DNA of 64,000 nt from Pedobacter suwonensis (GTDB taxonomy: Bacteria > Bacteroidota > Bacteroidia > Sphingobacteriales > Sphingobacteriaceae), in the NCBI RefSeq assembly GCF_900111825.1, contig NZ_FOJM01000003.1, positions 186,001-250,000 on the forward strand, given 5' to 3'. This document shows positions 25,846-35,255 of this stretch, one piece after another. The first letter of the stretch is position 1, and each line of letters opens with the position of its first letter. The notes below the pieces were generated by a model that had not been told where the DNA came from, searched no databases, and worked only from the letters and a program-made list of their open reading frames with translations. A program made the position numbers and the translations under genes.

Positions 25846-26268
25846 TTAAAAATTTCTATTTTCTGTTACCCAATTCTGGATATATTCTACAATACTGGCC
25901 ATTGTTGTACCCGGAGGAAACAGCTCTCCGACACCCATAGCAGCTAGTTTCAACCGATCTGCCTCGGGGATAATCCCACCACCGGTTAATAACACATCAT
26001 CCAACTGTTTTTCTTTCATAAAATGAATAATCTTTGGAAAAACCGTCATATGTGCACCAGATAGAATAGAGATCCCGATGGCATCTACATCCTCCTGAAG
26101 TGCGGTGTTTACCACCATTTCAGGGGTCTGGCGCAAGCCGGTATAAATTACCTCCATGCCGGCGTCTCTTAGAGAAGTTGCAATTACTTTAGCGCCTCTG
26201 TCATGGCCATCTAATCCAACTTTAGCTACTAAAACACGGATAGGCCGATTTAATACTTTGCTCATCAT
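25846..26268 (-). CDS. Cobalamin-binding small subunit (methylmalonyl-CoA mutase C-terminal type)
   Basis: 140 residues, starting with two adjacent ATGs. The chain is a Rossmann-like B12 domain with the signature [11 protein letters not shown] (DxHxxG, base-off His ligand), then [10 protein letters not shown] (S-x-L) and LLTGGGIIP (GG). This is the size of a free-standing mutase small subunit. The large catalytic subunit is not in the window, so the partner must be encoded elsewhere. Alternatives are isobutyryl-CoA or ethylmalonyl-CoA mutase small subunits. Confidence 0.9.
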   Translation of the reverse strand: MMSKVLNRPIRVLVAKVGLDGHDRGAKVIATSLRDAGMEVIYTGLRQTPEMVVNTALQEDVDAIGISILSGAHMTVFPKIIHFMKEKQLDDVLLTGGGIIPEADRLKLAAMGVGELFPPGTTMASIVEYIQNWVTENRNF

Positions 26269-26351
26269 TCATATTAAGTTGATGTAAATGTATCGATTTT
26301 GGCTTTCAAATTAATCATTAACTAAAACAAGTAGAATTGCACTAATCTTTT

Positions 26352-26359
26352 TACATTTG
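26352..26359 (+). promoter_or_regulatory. Putative -7 element of glnS
   Basis: tacatttg matches TAnnTTTG and lies 22 bp before the ATG, the same distance as at aspS. Confidence 0.5.
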
Positions 26360-26381
26360 CATTCCTAATTTACAGGTTTTT

Positions 26382-28037
26382 ATGAGTGAAGAAAAGTCAT
26401 TGAACTTTATTGAAGAAATTGTTGAGAACGACTTAAATAGTGGTAAGTATGAAACTTTGGTTACGCGTTTCCCGCCTGAACCTAATGGTTATCTACACAT
26501 TGGCCACGCTAAAGCGATATGCTTAAATTTCGGACTAACACAAAAATACGGCGGTTATACCAACCTACGTTTTGACGATACCAATCCGGTTACGGAAAAA
26601 ACAGAATATGTAAACAGTCAGCAAGAAGATATCAGGTGGCTGGGCTTTAACTGGAAAAATGAATTATATGCTTCAGATTATTTTGACGAGCTGTATGGCT
26701 TTGCCGTTAAGCTGATTGAAAAAGGTCTGGCTTATGTTGATGAAAGCGCTGCAGACGAAATTGCAGCTTTAAAAGGCACACCAACTGAACCAGGACAGGA
26801 TAGCCCATACCGAAACCGCAGCATTGAAGAAAATTTAGACATTTTCACGAAAATGAAAAATGGAGAATTTCCTGATGGTGCGTATATTTTGAGAGCTAAA
26901 ATCGATATGGCCAGTCCGAACATGTTAATGCGCGATCCGATTATCTATCGCATTAAACATGCCGAACATCACCGAACAGGCAATAAATGGTGCATTTATC
27001 CAATGTACGATTTTGCTCACGGACAAAGCGATAGTATTGAGCATATTACCCACTCCATCTGTACCTTAGAATATGTTTCGCACCGCGAATTATACGATTG
27101 GTTTATCGAAAAGTTAGAAATTTTCCCATCCAAACAATATGAATTTGCCCGTTTAAATCTCACCAGTACAGTAATGAGTAAGCGTAAGCTGCTTCAACTG
27201 GTTAACGAAAACCTGGTAAACGGATGGGACGATCCGCGTATGCCTACCATCAGCGGTTTGCGCAGGAGAGGTTTTACGCCAAAAAGTATCCGCGAGTTTT
27301 GCGAACGTATCGGCATTGCCAAGCGCGAAAACTTAATTGAACTCAGCTTATTGGAATTCTGCATCCGTGAGGATTTAAATAAAACGGCTAATCGCGTAAT
27401 GGCAGTTTTAGACCCGATTAAACTGGTCATTACGAATTACGAAAAAGGAACAGAAGATTTAATCGGTGAAAACAATCCTGAAGCTGAAGACGGCGGTGGC
27501 ACACGAGTGATCCCTTTTAGCAATGAGCTTTGGATAGAACGTGAAGATTTTATGGAAGTGCCGGCAAAAAAATGGTTCCGCCTGGCTCCTGGTGCAATGG
27601 TACGCTTAAAATTCGCCTATATTGTTAAATGCGAAGATTTTGTGAAGGACGAAAACGGAAACGTGACCGAAATTCATTGTACTTACATTCCGGAATCGAA
27701 AAGCGGAAGCGACACGAGCGGGATCAATGTTAAAGGAACCATCCATTGGGTGAGTGCACCACATGCTAAGACAGCGGAAATCCGCCTTTACGATCGTTTA
27801 TTTGTTTCAGAGACCCCAGATGCTGAAGAAGGTGATTTTAAAGATTATTTAAACCCTGAAAGCTTAACGGTATTGCCAAACGCTTATATTGAACCTGCTT
27901 TGGCAGATGCAGATCTGGATGGCCGCTATCAGTTTATCCGTAAAGGTTATTTCTGTTTAGATAAAGATTCAACAGCCGATAAATTGGTTTTCAATAGAAC
28001 AGTAACGCTAAAAGATACATTTAAGAAGCCAAATTAA
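26382..28037 (+). CDS. glnS: Glutaminyl-tRNA synthetase
   Basis: A 551-residue class I synthetase close to E. coli GlnRS in length. HIGHAK near residue 38 is the ATP-binding HIGH motif, VMSKRK near residue 266 the KMSKS equivalent, and [13 protein letters not shown] the typical GlnRS opening. [20 protein letters not shown] and [19 protein letters not shown] are acceptor-stem and specificity elements. The C-terminal half holds the two beta-barrel anticodon-binding domains. It charges tRNA-Gln directly. It has its own -7-like element and terminator. Confidence 0.97.
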   Translation: MSEEKSLNFIEEIVENDLNSGKYETLVTRFPPEPNGYLHIGHAKAICLNFGLTQKYGGYTNLRFDDTNPVTEKTEYVNSQQEDIRWLGFNWKNELYASDYFDELYGFAVKLIEKGLAYVDESAADEIAALKGTPTEPGQDSPYRNRSIEENLDIFTKMKNGEFPDGAYILRAKIDMASPNMLMRDPIIYRIKHAEHHRTGNKWCIYPMYDFAHGQSDSIEHITHSICTLEYVSHRELYDWFIEKLEIFPSKQYEFARLNLTSTVMSKRKLLQLVNENLVNGWDDPRMPTISGLRRRGFTPKSIREFCERIGIAKRENLIELSLLEFCIREDLNKTANRVMAVLDPIKLVITNYEKGTEDLIGENNPEAEDGGGTRVIPFSNELWIEREDFMEVPAKKWFRLAPGAMVRLKFAYIVKCEDFVKDENGNVTEIHCTYIPESKSGSDTSGINVKGTIHWVSAPHAKTAEIRLYDRLFVSETPDAEEGDFKDYLNPESLTVLPNAYIEPALADADLDGRYQFIRKGYFCLDKDSTADKLVFNRTVTLKDTFKKPN

Positions 28038-28056
28038 TAGCATTGCCATAATATAG

Positions 28057-28092
28057 AACACGGATAGATAAAATTTGTCCGTGTTTTTTTTT
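28057..28092 (+). terminator. Intrinsic terminator of glnS
   Basis: aacacgga/tccgtgtt stem (8 bp) followed by a run of about nine T, 20 bp after the stop. Confidence 0.9.
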
Positions 28093-28231
28093 GCCAAAAT
28101 TCGGCTGCAAATGCATGCAGAGCAGAATGTGATAGCAAATATTAGCATTCTTTTTTACGCCATAAACTTTGGACATTACACTTTTAAAGATCCTGGAACA
28201 AACTTCCTTTGACAAATTTCTTAATAAAGAG

Positions 28232-28328
28232 TCGTCATTGCGAGGTACGAAGCAATCTTAAAGCGCATGCTAGTAGCGATTGTTGTAAGATTGCTTCTTC
28301 GGCTGAAAAAGCCTTCTCGCAATGACGA
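28232..28328. repeat. Palindromic 97-bp intergenic element
   Basis: Outer arms tcgtcattgcgag and ctcgcaatgacga are perfectly inverted; inside, gaagcaatctta and taagattgcttc also pair. Loop sequence is about 25 bp. It is a classic small palindromic (REP/MITE-like) element of Bacteroidota and encodes nothing. It lies between convergent genes. Confidence 0.9.
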
Positions 28329-28441
28329 TTCCTCAATGCCTATCACTGCAAAAAAACTCCTCTGTAATCTATATGATTTTTATAAAATCTATCCCTCATG
28401 ATGATGGCATGAGTGCAATCTACAACAAAAGGTCACTCCGC

Positions 28442-29284
28442 TTAATATTTTGTATAAAGGTTATACAACACCAAAATATCAACCGGTGTTAAAGTTTTTG
28501 TGATGTCTGTTTGTATAAAGTGTATTTTGAAAGCTTCAATGGCAGCCGGCAGGTTAGCCGTATTATAACCAATGTATTTAAGGGCTTTTTCTGTATCAAA
28601 GTCTGCAGGTGGATTTTTCAGCACATCATCATACCAAAACCCGAAACCCTTGTCTGCCAATTTCTTCCACGGGAAATTCCTGGGATCATTTTTACGGCCT
28701 GGTGCAATATCTGCATGGCCGATAAAATTTGCGGTAGGGATGCCGTAAGCTTTTTTCAAAGTAGCCAATAACTTTAGCAAGCTGTTTATTTGCGCATCAG
28801 GCCATGGATCGGTTAAACCATTATTATCCAGTTCAATTCCTATAGATGAAGAGTTGAGGTCGGTATCTTTACCCCATTTGCTCACACCAGCATGGTTTGC
28901 CCGTAAATAATCATTAACCATATGCACCACTTTACCATCCCGGCCAATTACGTAATGCGCGCTGGTACCTGCTTTGGTTGAGAAAAATGTTTTGATGGTT
29001 TGTGCTAAACTGTCCTGAGCCGTATGATGGATCACCACAAAATTTGGTTTGCGTATCCCAAAATTTACAGAACCAATCCACTGCTGATTTGTTGGATTTA
29101 ACGAATCGTATAATTGCCCGGCTGGAGGTACCGTTCCGATAATTTCTGCAAAGCCTTTTGCCTTATCCTTATAAATTTTTTCTGTTGCCGCGTACCTGTT
29201 GGTTGTGCATGAGGCCAAAATCATGGCCAGAGAAAAAGCAGTTAATAAAGATGTTTTGTATAAATTGGAAAACGGCATGGGCAT
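28442..29284 (-). CDS. N-acetylmuramoyl-L-alanine amidase lipoprotein (AmiD-like)
   Basis: 280 residues beginning with a lipoprotein signal (MILASC, lipobox L-A-S-C), from ATG at 29284 or 29278. The Amidase_2 fold shows its zinc ligands: FVVIHHTAQDS (first His), NHAGVSKWG with the substrate strand and FIGHADIAPGRKNDP (second His and the catalytic region). It should cleave the MurNAc-L-Ala bond of peptidoglycan fragments, anchored to the outer membrane. It is divergent from the metallopeptidase gene. Confidence 0.92.
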   Translation of the reverse strand: MPMPFSNLYKTSLLTAFSLAMILASCTTNRYAATEKIYKDKAKGFAEIIGTVPPAGQLYDSLNPTNQQWIGSVNFGIRKPNFVVIHHTAQDSLAQTIKTFFSTKAGTSAHYVIGRDGKVVHMVNDYLRANHAGVSKWGKDTDLNSSSIGIELDNNGLTDPWPDAQINSLLKLLATLKKAYGIPTANFIGHADIAPGRKNDPRNFPWKKLADKGFGFWYDDVLKNPPADFDTEKALKYIGYNTANLPAAIEAFKIHFIQTDITKTLTPVDILVLYNLYTKY

Positions 29285-29394
29285 GTTGATTTTAAAAAAA
29301 ATGAAGGTACAAAGTTATGCTAAACTTCGCCCAATGCATCAAACTTTATACAAAGCTTTTAAAATTTACTAATTTAGCGGCCATATACTTTACT

Positions 29395-31074
29395 ATGAAG
29401 AATTTATACAGATCAACCCTGTTTGTATCAGCGATAGCCATTTCAGCAGGTGCATTATCATCTTGTACCGGCAATAATAAATCTAATCATGAAAATACTG
29501 CAGTAGTACAAAAAGATAGTCTTACCGATTATGTTGCACAGAGGTTACCGATTTATGAAAGGGTAAAATTAACGACCAATATTAACGGGCTTAGTGTTAA
29601 CGACCGCAAAATTTTGCCTCTGTTAATCCAGGCGGCAGAAATTATGGATCAGCTTTATTGGAAACAAGCTTACCCGCAAAGAGATAGCCTGCTGGCTACT
29701 ATTAAAGATGAAAAAACCCGCGATTTTGTTAATATCAACTATGGCCCCTGGGATAGATTAAATAACGATAAACCTTTTGTTGAAGGTGTAGGCCCCAAAC
29801 CAGAAGGAGCATTCTTTTATCCAAAGGGAATTACAAAGGAAGCGATAGAAAAATCAGACCTCAAAGATAAATTTGGTGCCTATTCTGTTGTTCAAAAAGA
29901 CAGTACAGGCAAATTATCAACCGTCCCTTATCACGTACTGTTTGCTGCTGAATTACAAAAAGCAAGCTCCTTGTTAAAACAGGCTGCTTTAATTGCAGAA
30001 GATGCCGGTTTAAAAAAATATTTAAACTTAAGAGCGGACGCCTTGGTAACCGATAATTTTACGGCGAGTGATTATGCCTGGCTGGATATGAAAACCAATG
30101 GCCTGGATATTATTATCGGCCCGATCGAAAATTATGAAGACAAACTTTTTAACGCCCGTACCAGTTACGAAGCTTATGTATTAATTAAAGATAAGGAATG
30201 GAGCAAACGTTTGGCAAAGTATGTAAAAATGCTTCCCGAATTACAGAAAAACCTACCGGTTGCAGCAAAATATAAAACAGAAACCCCTGGAACCGACTCG
30301 GAGTTAAACGCGTATGATGTAGTTTATTATGCCGGAGATTGTAATGCGGGATCTAAAACCATAGCTGTTAACCTACCAAACGATGAAAAAATTCAACAGG
30401 AAAAAGGCACACGCCGTTCGCAGCTAAAAAATGCCATGCAGGCAAAATTCGACAAGATCCTGGTACCGATATCAAAAGAATTAATTGAAGCCGACCAACA
30501 GCAGTACATTAAATTTGATGCTTTTTTTGCAAACGTAATGTTTCATGAAGTAGCACATGGCTTAGGGATTAAAAAAACCATTACCGGAAAAGGCTTTGTT
30601 CGTGCCGCATTAAAAGAACAATACAGCTGGCTGGAAGAAGGCAAAGCCGACATATTAGGTTTATATATGGTAACCGGACTGCTTAAAAAGGGCGAATTGC
30701 AAGGTGATATTAAAGATTACTATACCACATTTATGGCCGGTATCTTGCGCTCAGTCCGCTTTGGTGTTTCTGAAGCACATGGAAAGGCAAACATGCAATG
30801 CTTTAATTATTTTCAGGAAAAAGGTGCTTTCGAGCGTACACCAAAAGGCACCTATAAAGTAAACTTCGAAAAATTTGCATCAGCAATGAACGATTTGAGT
30901 GCGTTCATCCTCACCCTTCAAGGTAACGGCGATAAAGCTGCAGTAGAAAAGGCACAAAAAGAGAAAGCAGTTATTCATCCAACGCTTCAAACAGACCTTG
31001 ACCGTTTGACCAAAAAGAATATTCCGGTTGATGTAGTTTTTGAACAAGGGGTTGATGTACTGGGCGTAAAATAA
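29395..31074 (+). CDS. M49-like zinc metallopeptidase lipoprotein
   Basis: 559 residues from the ATG at 29395; the longer reading from 29317 lacks a signal peptide, while this start gives one with a lipobox (ALSSC). The zinc site is MFHEVAHGLGIKKT (HEVAH) with the downstream LEEGKADILGLY supplying the Glu ligand. This layout is that of peptidase M49 (dipeptidyl peptidase III) and of the M49-like half of plant NUDT3, except that true M49 has HExxxH with three intervening residues. Length is close to bacterial relatives, about 550. Peptidase activity on short peptides is likely but not proven for this subgroup. Confidence 0.8.
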   Translation: MKNLYRSTLFVSAIAISAGALSSCTGNNKSNHENTAVVQKDSLTDYVAQRLPIYERVKLTTNINGLSVNDRKILPLLIQAAEIMDQLYWKQAYPQRDSLLATIKDEKTRDFVNINYGPWDRLNNDKPFVEGVGPKPEGAFFYPKGITKEAIEKSDLKDKFGAYSVVQKDSTGKLSTVPYHVLFAAELQKASSLLKQAALIAEDAGLKKYLNLRADALVTDNFTASDYAWLDMKTNGLDIIIGPIENYEDKLFNARTSYEAYVLIKDKEWSKRLAKYVKMLPELQKNLPVAAKYKTETPGTDSELNAYDVVYYAGDCNAGSKTIAVNLPNDEKIQQEKGTRRSQLKNAMQAKFDKILVPISKELIEADQQQYIKFDAFFANVMFHEVAHGLGIKKTITGKGFVRAALKEQYSWLEEGKADILGLYMVTGLLKKGELQGDIKDYYTTFMAGILRSVRFGVSEAHGKANMQCFNYFQEKGAFERTPKGTYKVNFEKFASAMNDLSAFILTLQGNGDKAAVEKAQKEKAVIHPTLQTDLDRLTKKNIPVDVVFEQGVDVLGVK

Positions 31075-31096
31075 TATTTGCCAGCTCAAATAATTT

Positions 31097-31143
31097 AAGG
31101 TACAGGCCAACAGATATTTTATTTGCTGGCCTGTGCCTTTTTA
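31097..31143 (+). terminator. Intrinsic terminator of the metallopeptidase gene
   Basis: aaggtacaggcca / tggcctgtgcctt, a 13-bp stem with one wobble pair, followed by five T. Confidence 0.9.
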
Positions 31144-31162
31144 TTCACTTCTTTCTGCAAAT

Positions 31163-31270
31163 CGTTGTCCTGAACTTGTTTCAGGATCTATCTGGCAAAC
31201 GCATTATGCTGTGGAGATATCTATTTCTCTCTCCCTAAGGATTCTGAAACAAGTTCAGAATGACGCAACG
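31163..31270. repeat. REP-like inverted element, tcctgaac type
   Basis: Outer arms cgttgtcctgaacttgtttc and gaaacaagttcagaatgacg are inverted with few mismatches around a 65-bp centre. Similar arms recur at 34071-34130 and 45075-45156. The flank 31271-31598 holds no gene; it must carry the promoter of the barrel gene. Confidence 0.85.
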
Positions 31271-31598
31271 AAATAAAGATTTGCATATACATGTCGCTGT
31301 AAATTTAGTTGAGGCATTGCGCAAACTTAATTTAAACAGCGCTATTCTTCATTTTTTCAATCTCTAAACCCGGCCATAGATTTCCACCTCAGTACGCTGA
31401 ACTTCGAAATCCCGACTTCGGACTTTTTCAAAATCCCTGTAACCTTTTCAAAAAACGGTCGTCTTACTGATAACAAATTACGGAAACCCTTCGTTTCCCG
31501 GACTAAACTTTAAATAAGCTGGTAATTAAACTGAAAGCGCATGAAAATGCGGTATAGGGATTTTTTTGCCCATTTTTTAAAGAATAAATACACCAAAC

Positions 31599-34040
31599 AT
31601 GAAAACAATATACAAAATAACATTTTTCCTTACGCTTCTTTTTACTATTAAAACAGGTTTTGCACAAACCAATCCTAAACCGAACATCAGCGGGATAATT
31701 TTAGATGAAAATAAAAAACCTGCAGATTACGTTACCGTCGTACTCTTTAAAGCATCCGATTCCAGTGTGGTTAAAACGGCATTTACCGACCCAAGCGGAA
31801 CATTTAATTTCAACATTTCGGGCAAGGGGAGTTATTACTATAAAGCCAGCAACATGGGGTACAAAACCCTTAAAAGTAAAACCATTGTTCTAACAGAAGA
31901 TCATCAGAAAGTAGATTTTGGAACGGCACAGCTTATTGCAAGCACTCAAAACCTAAAAGATGTAAATGTAGCGGTTACCAAACCATTAATCGAAAGAAAA
32001 ATGGATAAGATTGTAATGAACGTTTCCAATAGTGCGGTTATGACCGGCTCCACTGCGCTTGAAGTTTTACAAAAAGCACCCGGCGTAACCGTTGATCAAA
32101 ACGATAAGATCTCGATGATGGGCAAGCAGGGCGTATTAATTCAACTGGATGGCAAGCAAACCTACATGAGCAGTGCCGATGTAGCCAACCTGCTACGGAA
32201 TATGCAGAGTTCGGACATTGAGAGCATTGAATTGATTACCAATCCATCTTCCAAATATGATGCCTCAGGTAATTCAGGAATCATCAATATCAAAACCAAA
32301 AAGAATAAAAACGGCGGCACAAACGGTAGCATAAACGGATCATTAGGTTATGGCAAAAACCTGAGGGCAAATACGGGTTTAAACCTAAACTACCGCGCAC
32401 AGAAAGTTAATCTTTTTGGCAATTATAGTTATGGCAAATTTGAGCGCGATAACCTGATTGCTATCGACCGCATATCAAATGGCACAACCGATACTTATTT
32501 TATGCAGGTAGGTGAGAGCAACAGAAAACAATATAACAATAACCTGAAGGCCGGACTGGATTATTTCATTGACAAGAAAAACACCATTGGGATATTGGTT
32601 AACGGTTATTTTAACCACGGCAATGAAACTTCAACTAATAACACCTTAATTGGTCCGTCTTTTCAAAAGATAGATTCAACTTTGATAACCAATTCATTGC
32701 AGACAAACAAATACAATAATGTTTCTTATAATCTAAATTACAAATCTGTTTTAGATACCGCCGGCTCAGAAATATCTGCCGATCTAGATTATTCGAGATA
32801 CAAAGGGAACGATGGTTCTAACTATGAAAACGATTACCGTTTTCAAAATGGAGACAGAATCCGTCCGATAATTTATACCCGGAACAACACCCCTTCCATT
32901 ATTGATATCAAAGCATTTAAAATCGATTATAATGTTTCGCTAACCAAAACGGTTAAACTTGAAGCCGGGCTCAAAAGCAGTTGGGTGAAGACGGATAATG
33001 ATCTTCAGGCAGAAGCGTATGTCAATAGTGCCTGGGAGAATGATACCAGAAGAAGCAATCAATTTGTATACGACGAAAATGTAAATGCAGCTTATACCAA
33101 TGTAAACAAACAGTTTAAAAATACCAGCGTGCAAATTGGATTGAGGGTTGAGCAAACCAATTCGAAAGGAAACCTGATCACTAAAAATACGGTTGTTGAG
33201 CGAAATTACTGGGATTTTTTCCCTACATTATTCGTGCAGCAAAAGCTTTCAAAAAACAATCAATTAGGGTTTTCTTACAGCAGAAGGATAGACCGCCCGA
33301 GTTATGATGCTTTAAATCCATTTATTTATTATTTGGATGAGTTTACCTATAGCAAAGGAAATCCTTTTTTAAATCCGCAGTATACACACAATTTTGAACT
33401 GAGTTATACCCTTTTGCAAAAATATATGCTCTCAATAGGTTATAGCAGAATTAATGATGTAATTGCAGAAGTGATTTTGCCTGACGCAGCAAGCCAATCG
33501 CTATACCAAACCAATGCAAATATTGCCACCAATATCAGCTACAATGCTAATCTAAATGTACCTCTTCAACTTACAAAATGGTGGCAGACCAATAACAACT
33601 TAAATATTTTTTACCTTAGTTTTGAAGCGCCAGATCTGGCCGGAAGTGCTTTAAAAACCGGAAAAACATCTTTTCAGTTTAAATCTCAGCAAACCTTTAC
33701 CATTATGGACGGATTTACGGCGGAGATAAACGGCAGCTACGAATCGCCACTGGACTATGGAACACTAAGTTTAAAAGCCCGTTATTACATTGATGCAGGC
33801 TTAAGTAAATCAATGTTCAACAAAAAAGCAAGTTTGAAGCTGGCTTTGTCGGATGTATTCAATATGTCTGAAAGTAATTTATCAAGTGCTTATCCTGGTT
33901 TAACCTACTCATTACATCAAAAAAATGAAACACAGGTCGGCCGGATCAGCTTTACCTATCGTTTCGGTAAAAATGAGATTAAACCGGCCCGTCGCCGCTC
34001 AACAGGTACCGAAGCAGAGCAGGGAAGGATGAAGAATTAG
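31599..34040 (+). CDS. Outer-membrane beta-barrel (TonB-receptor-like, PF14905 type)
   Basis: 813 residues. A signal peptide (ending TGFAQ) is followed by a carboxypeptidase-regulatory-like domain (residues 27-112), a plug-like domain (VLQKAPGVTVDQNDKISMMG ... IELITNPSSKYDASGNSGII, about 130-220) and a long barrel with the alternating aromatic strands of PF14905 (RPSYDALNPFIYYLDEFTYS). The C-terminus SFTYRFGKN is followed by a short basic tail. Members are found in the outer membrane; substrates are unknown. No SusD-like partner follows, so it is not a Sus-type glycan pair. Confidence 0.9.
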   Translation: MKTIYKITFFLTLLFTIKTGFAQTNPKPNISGIILDENKKPADYVTVVLFKASDSSVVKTAFTDPSGTFNFNISGKGSYYYKASNMGYKTLKSKTIVLTEDHQKVDFGTAQLIASTQNLKDVNVAVTKPLIERKMDKIVMNVSNSAVMTGSTALEVLQKAPGVTVDQNDKISMMGKQGVLIQLDGKQTYMSSADVANLLRNMQSSDIESIELITNPSSKYDASGNSGIINIKTKKNKNGGTNGSINGSLGYGKNLRANTGLNLNYRAQKVNLFGNYSYGKFERDNLIAIDRISNGTTDTYFMQVGESNRKQYNNNLKAGLDYFIDKKNTIGILVNGYFNHGNETSTNNTLIGPSFQKIDSTLITNSLQTNKYNNVSYNLNYKSVLDTAGSEISADLDYSRYKGNDGSNYENDYRFQNGDRIRPIIYTRNNTPSIIDIKAFKIDYNVSLTKTVKLEAGLKSSWVKTDNDLQAEAYVNSAWENDTRRSNQFVYDENVNAAYTNVNKQFKNTSVQIGLRVEQTNSKGNLITKNTVVERNYWDFFPTLFVQQKLSKNNQLGFSYSRRIDRPSYDALNPFIYYLDEFTYSKGNPFLNPQYTHNFELSYTLLQKYMLSIGYSRINDVIAEVILPDAASQSLYQTNANIATNISYNANLNVPLQLTKWWQTNNNLNIFYLSFEAPDLAGSALKTGKTSFQFKSQQTFTIMDGFTAEINGSYESPLDYGTLSLKARYYIDAGLSKSMFNKKASLKLALSDVFNMSESNLSSAYPGLTYSLHQKNETQVGRISFTYRFGKNEIKPARRRSTGTEAEQGRMKN

Positions 34041-34070
34041 GAATAATTTTACCCGTCCTTTCGACTATGT

Positions 34071-34130
34071 GTCACCTGAATTTATTTCAGCATCTATTCA
34101 TAAGATCCTGAATCAAGTTCAGGATGACGA
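34071..34130. repeat. REP-like inverted element, short copy
   Basis: gtcacctgaatttatttcag ... ctgaatcaagttcaggatgacga; the centre is only about 20 bp. Placed between the convergent barrel and GNAT genes, it may also terminate transcription. Confidence 0.75.
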
Positions 34131-34140
34131 TTGGTAGGGT

Positions 34141-34635
34141 TTAAAACTTATATTCCATTACATAATCATCCATAAAGTAACCCTCACCAATATCAAGTTT
34201 TACCGATTCTTTAACCGTAAAACCGCATTTTAAGTAAAAATCCTTTGCTTTATTATGCTTGTTCACATTTAATTGCAAAGCACTTCCTCCGGCATTTTTC
34301 ACCTGGTTAAAAACCTCATTAATTAAGATTTTTCCGATGCCTTTACCATGTGCAGATGGAAGCACATAAAGTTTGTGTAGTTTGTAAATGCGTTCATCAT
34401 GACCAATGATGGAATATCCTGCAAAGCCAAACTGGTTTTCGCCTTCCTCTGCAATCAGGAAAATATAGCCTTCCATCAATTGTTTTAGCAGTTCCCCTTT
34501 GCTATACATTTTATCCAACATATAATCAATCTGGGTTTGCCCGATAATTTCAAGATAGGTTGAAGGCCAGGTTGCAGCAGCAATATCCCTGATCACTTCT
34601 ATATCTTCTTCTTTTGCTCTTCTAAGGGTGATCAT
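34141..34635 (-). CDS. GNAT family N-acetyltransferase
   Basis: 164 residues with the GNAT order: beta strands 1-4 with FGFAGYSIIG, the acetyl-CoA loop LYVLPSAHGKGIGKILINEV (Q/RxxGxG/A pattern) and a C-terminal NKHNKAKDFYLKCGFTV strand. The acceptor is unknown. Its ATG overlaps the stop of the upstream gene by 4 bp (atga), so it is translationally coupled to the thiamine-type cluster. Confidence 0.9.
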   Translation of the reverse strand: MITLRRAKEEDIEVIRDIAAATWPSTYLEIIGQTQIDYMLDKMYSKGELLKQLMEGYIFLIAEEGENQFGFAGYSIIGHDERIYKLHKLYVLPSAHGKGIGKILINEVFNQVKNAGGSALQLNVNKHNKAKDFYLKCGFTVKESVKLDIGEGYFMDDYVMEYKF

Positions 34636-35192
34636 ATAGGTTCGCTAATAAAAATCGGTTGTCCTGAAAAAGTAAACTCTACAAAACCATCTTTAACTAC
34701 AATAAAAATTTCATCTTCATTCTGTGCGAGGTTTGTTACTTCGAGGTATCGGTTGCCATGGATCAGGAATTCGCTTCCGGCAGGCTTCCAAACGGAAAAT
34801 CCCGATTTTATAGGATAATGTTTTGCCCTTTCGGTGAATACCACCAGGTTAATTTTATCTTCAAATCCGGCAAATTTCTCTAGGTCGAATTTTCTTGTAA
34901 TCACATTTACCGCAGGATATTTCTCTTCGTACAGATAATTAACAGCTACCATTAAGGCATCAGCAGGCCCCTGAACAACTTTTGTATCTTCCTGCGCATC
35001 CTGTCCGCTCCCGTTTACCAGCACATCTACCTTTAAACCCAGAGAGAAAATCTTGTCGTAATTTTCTCCGTTAACCAAAAGTGTAGGGCTCCATTCAAGC
35101 AACTGTCCTAAAAGTTCTTCGTTAAAATCGCCAAGCTCATCAATGTACAAAGCTGGTTCCTGTTTTTCTTTTACAATATGGTGTGAAGACAT
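34632..35192 (-). CDS. Possible thiamine pyrophosphokinase-like protein
   Basis: 186 residues. The first half resembles the alpha/beta substrate domain of thiamine pyrophosphokinases (LLVNGENYDKIFSLGLKVDV where others have an Asp-rich loop). The second half is a beta-sandwich-like domain (FLIHGNRYLEVTNL, IFIVVKDGFVEFTF). The Asp residues that bind Mg-ATP in known enzymes are only partly visible, so the assignment rests largely on place: same strand as thiE and downstream of a TPP riboswitch and TonB receptor. If right it would convert thiamine to thiamine diphosphate. Function should be treated as open. Confidence 0.45.
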   Translation of the reverse strand: MSSHHIVKEKQEPALYIDELGDFNEELLGQLLEWSPTLLVNGENYDKIFSLGLKVDVLVNGSGQDAQEDTKVVQGPADALMVAVNYLYEEKYPAVNVITRKFDLEKFAGFEDKINLVVFTERAKHYPIKSGFSVWKPAGSEFLIHGNRYLEVTNLAQNEDEIFIVVKDGFVEFTFSGQPIFISEPI

Positions 35193-35255
35193 AATGCGAA
35201 TATAGAAATTTCGCTTAAAGTAAGGTACAGGAAGAATCAGCCAGACGTAAAATGA

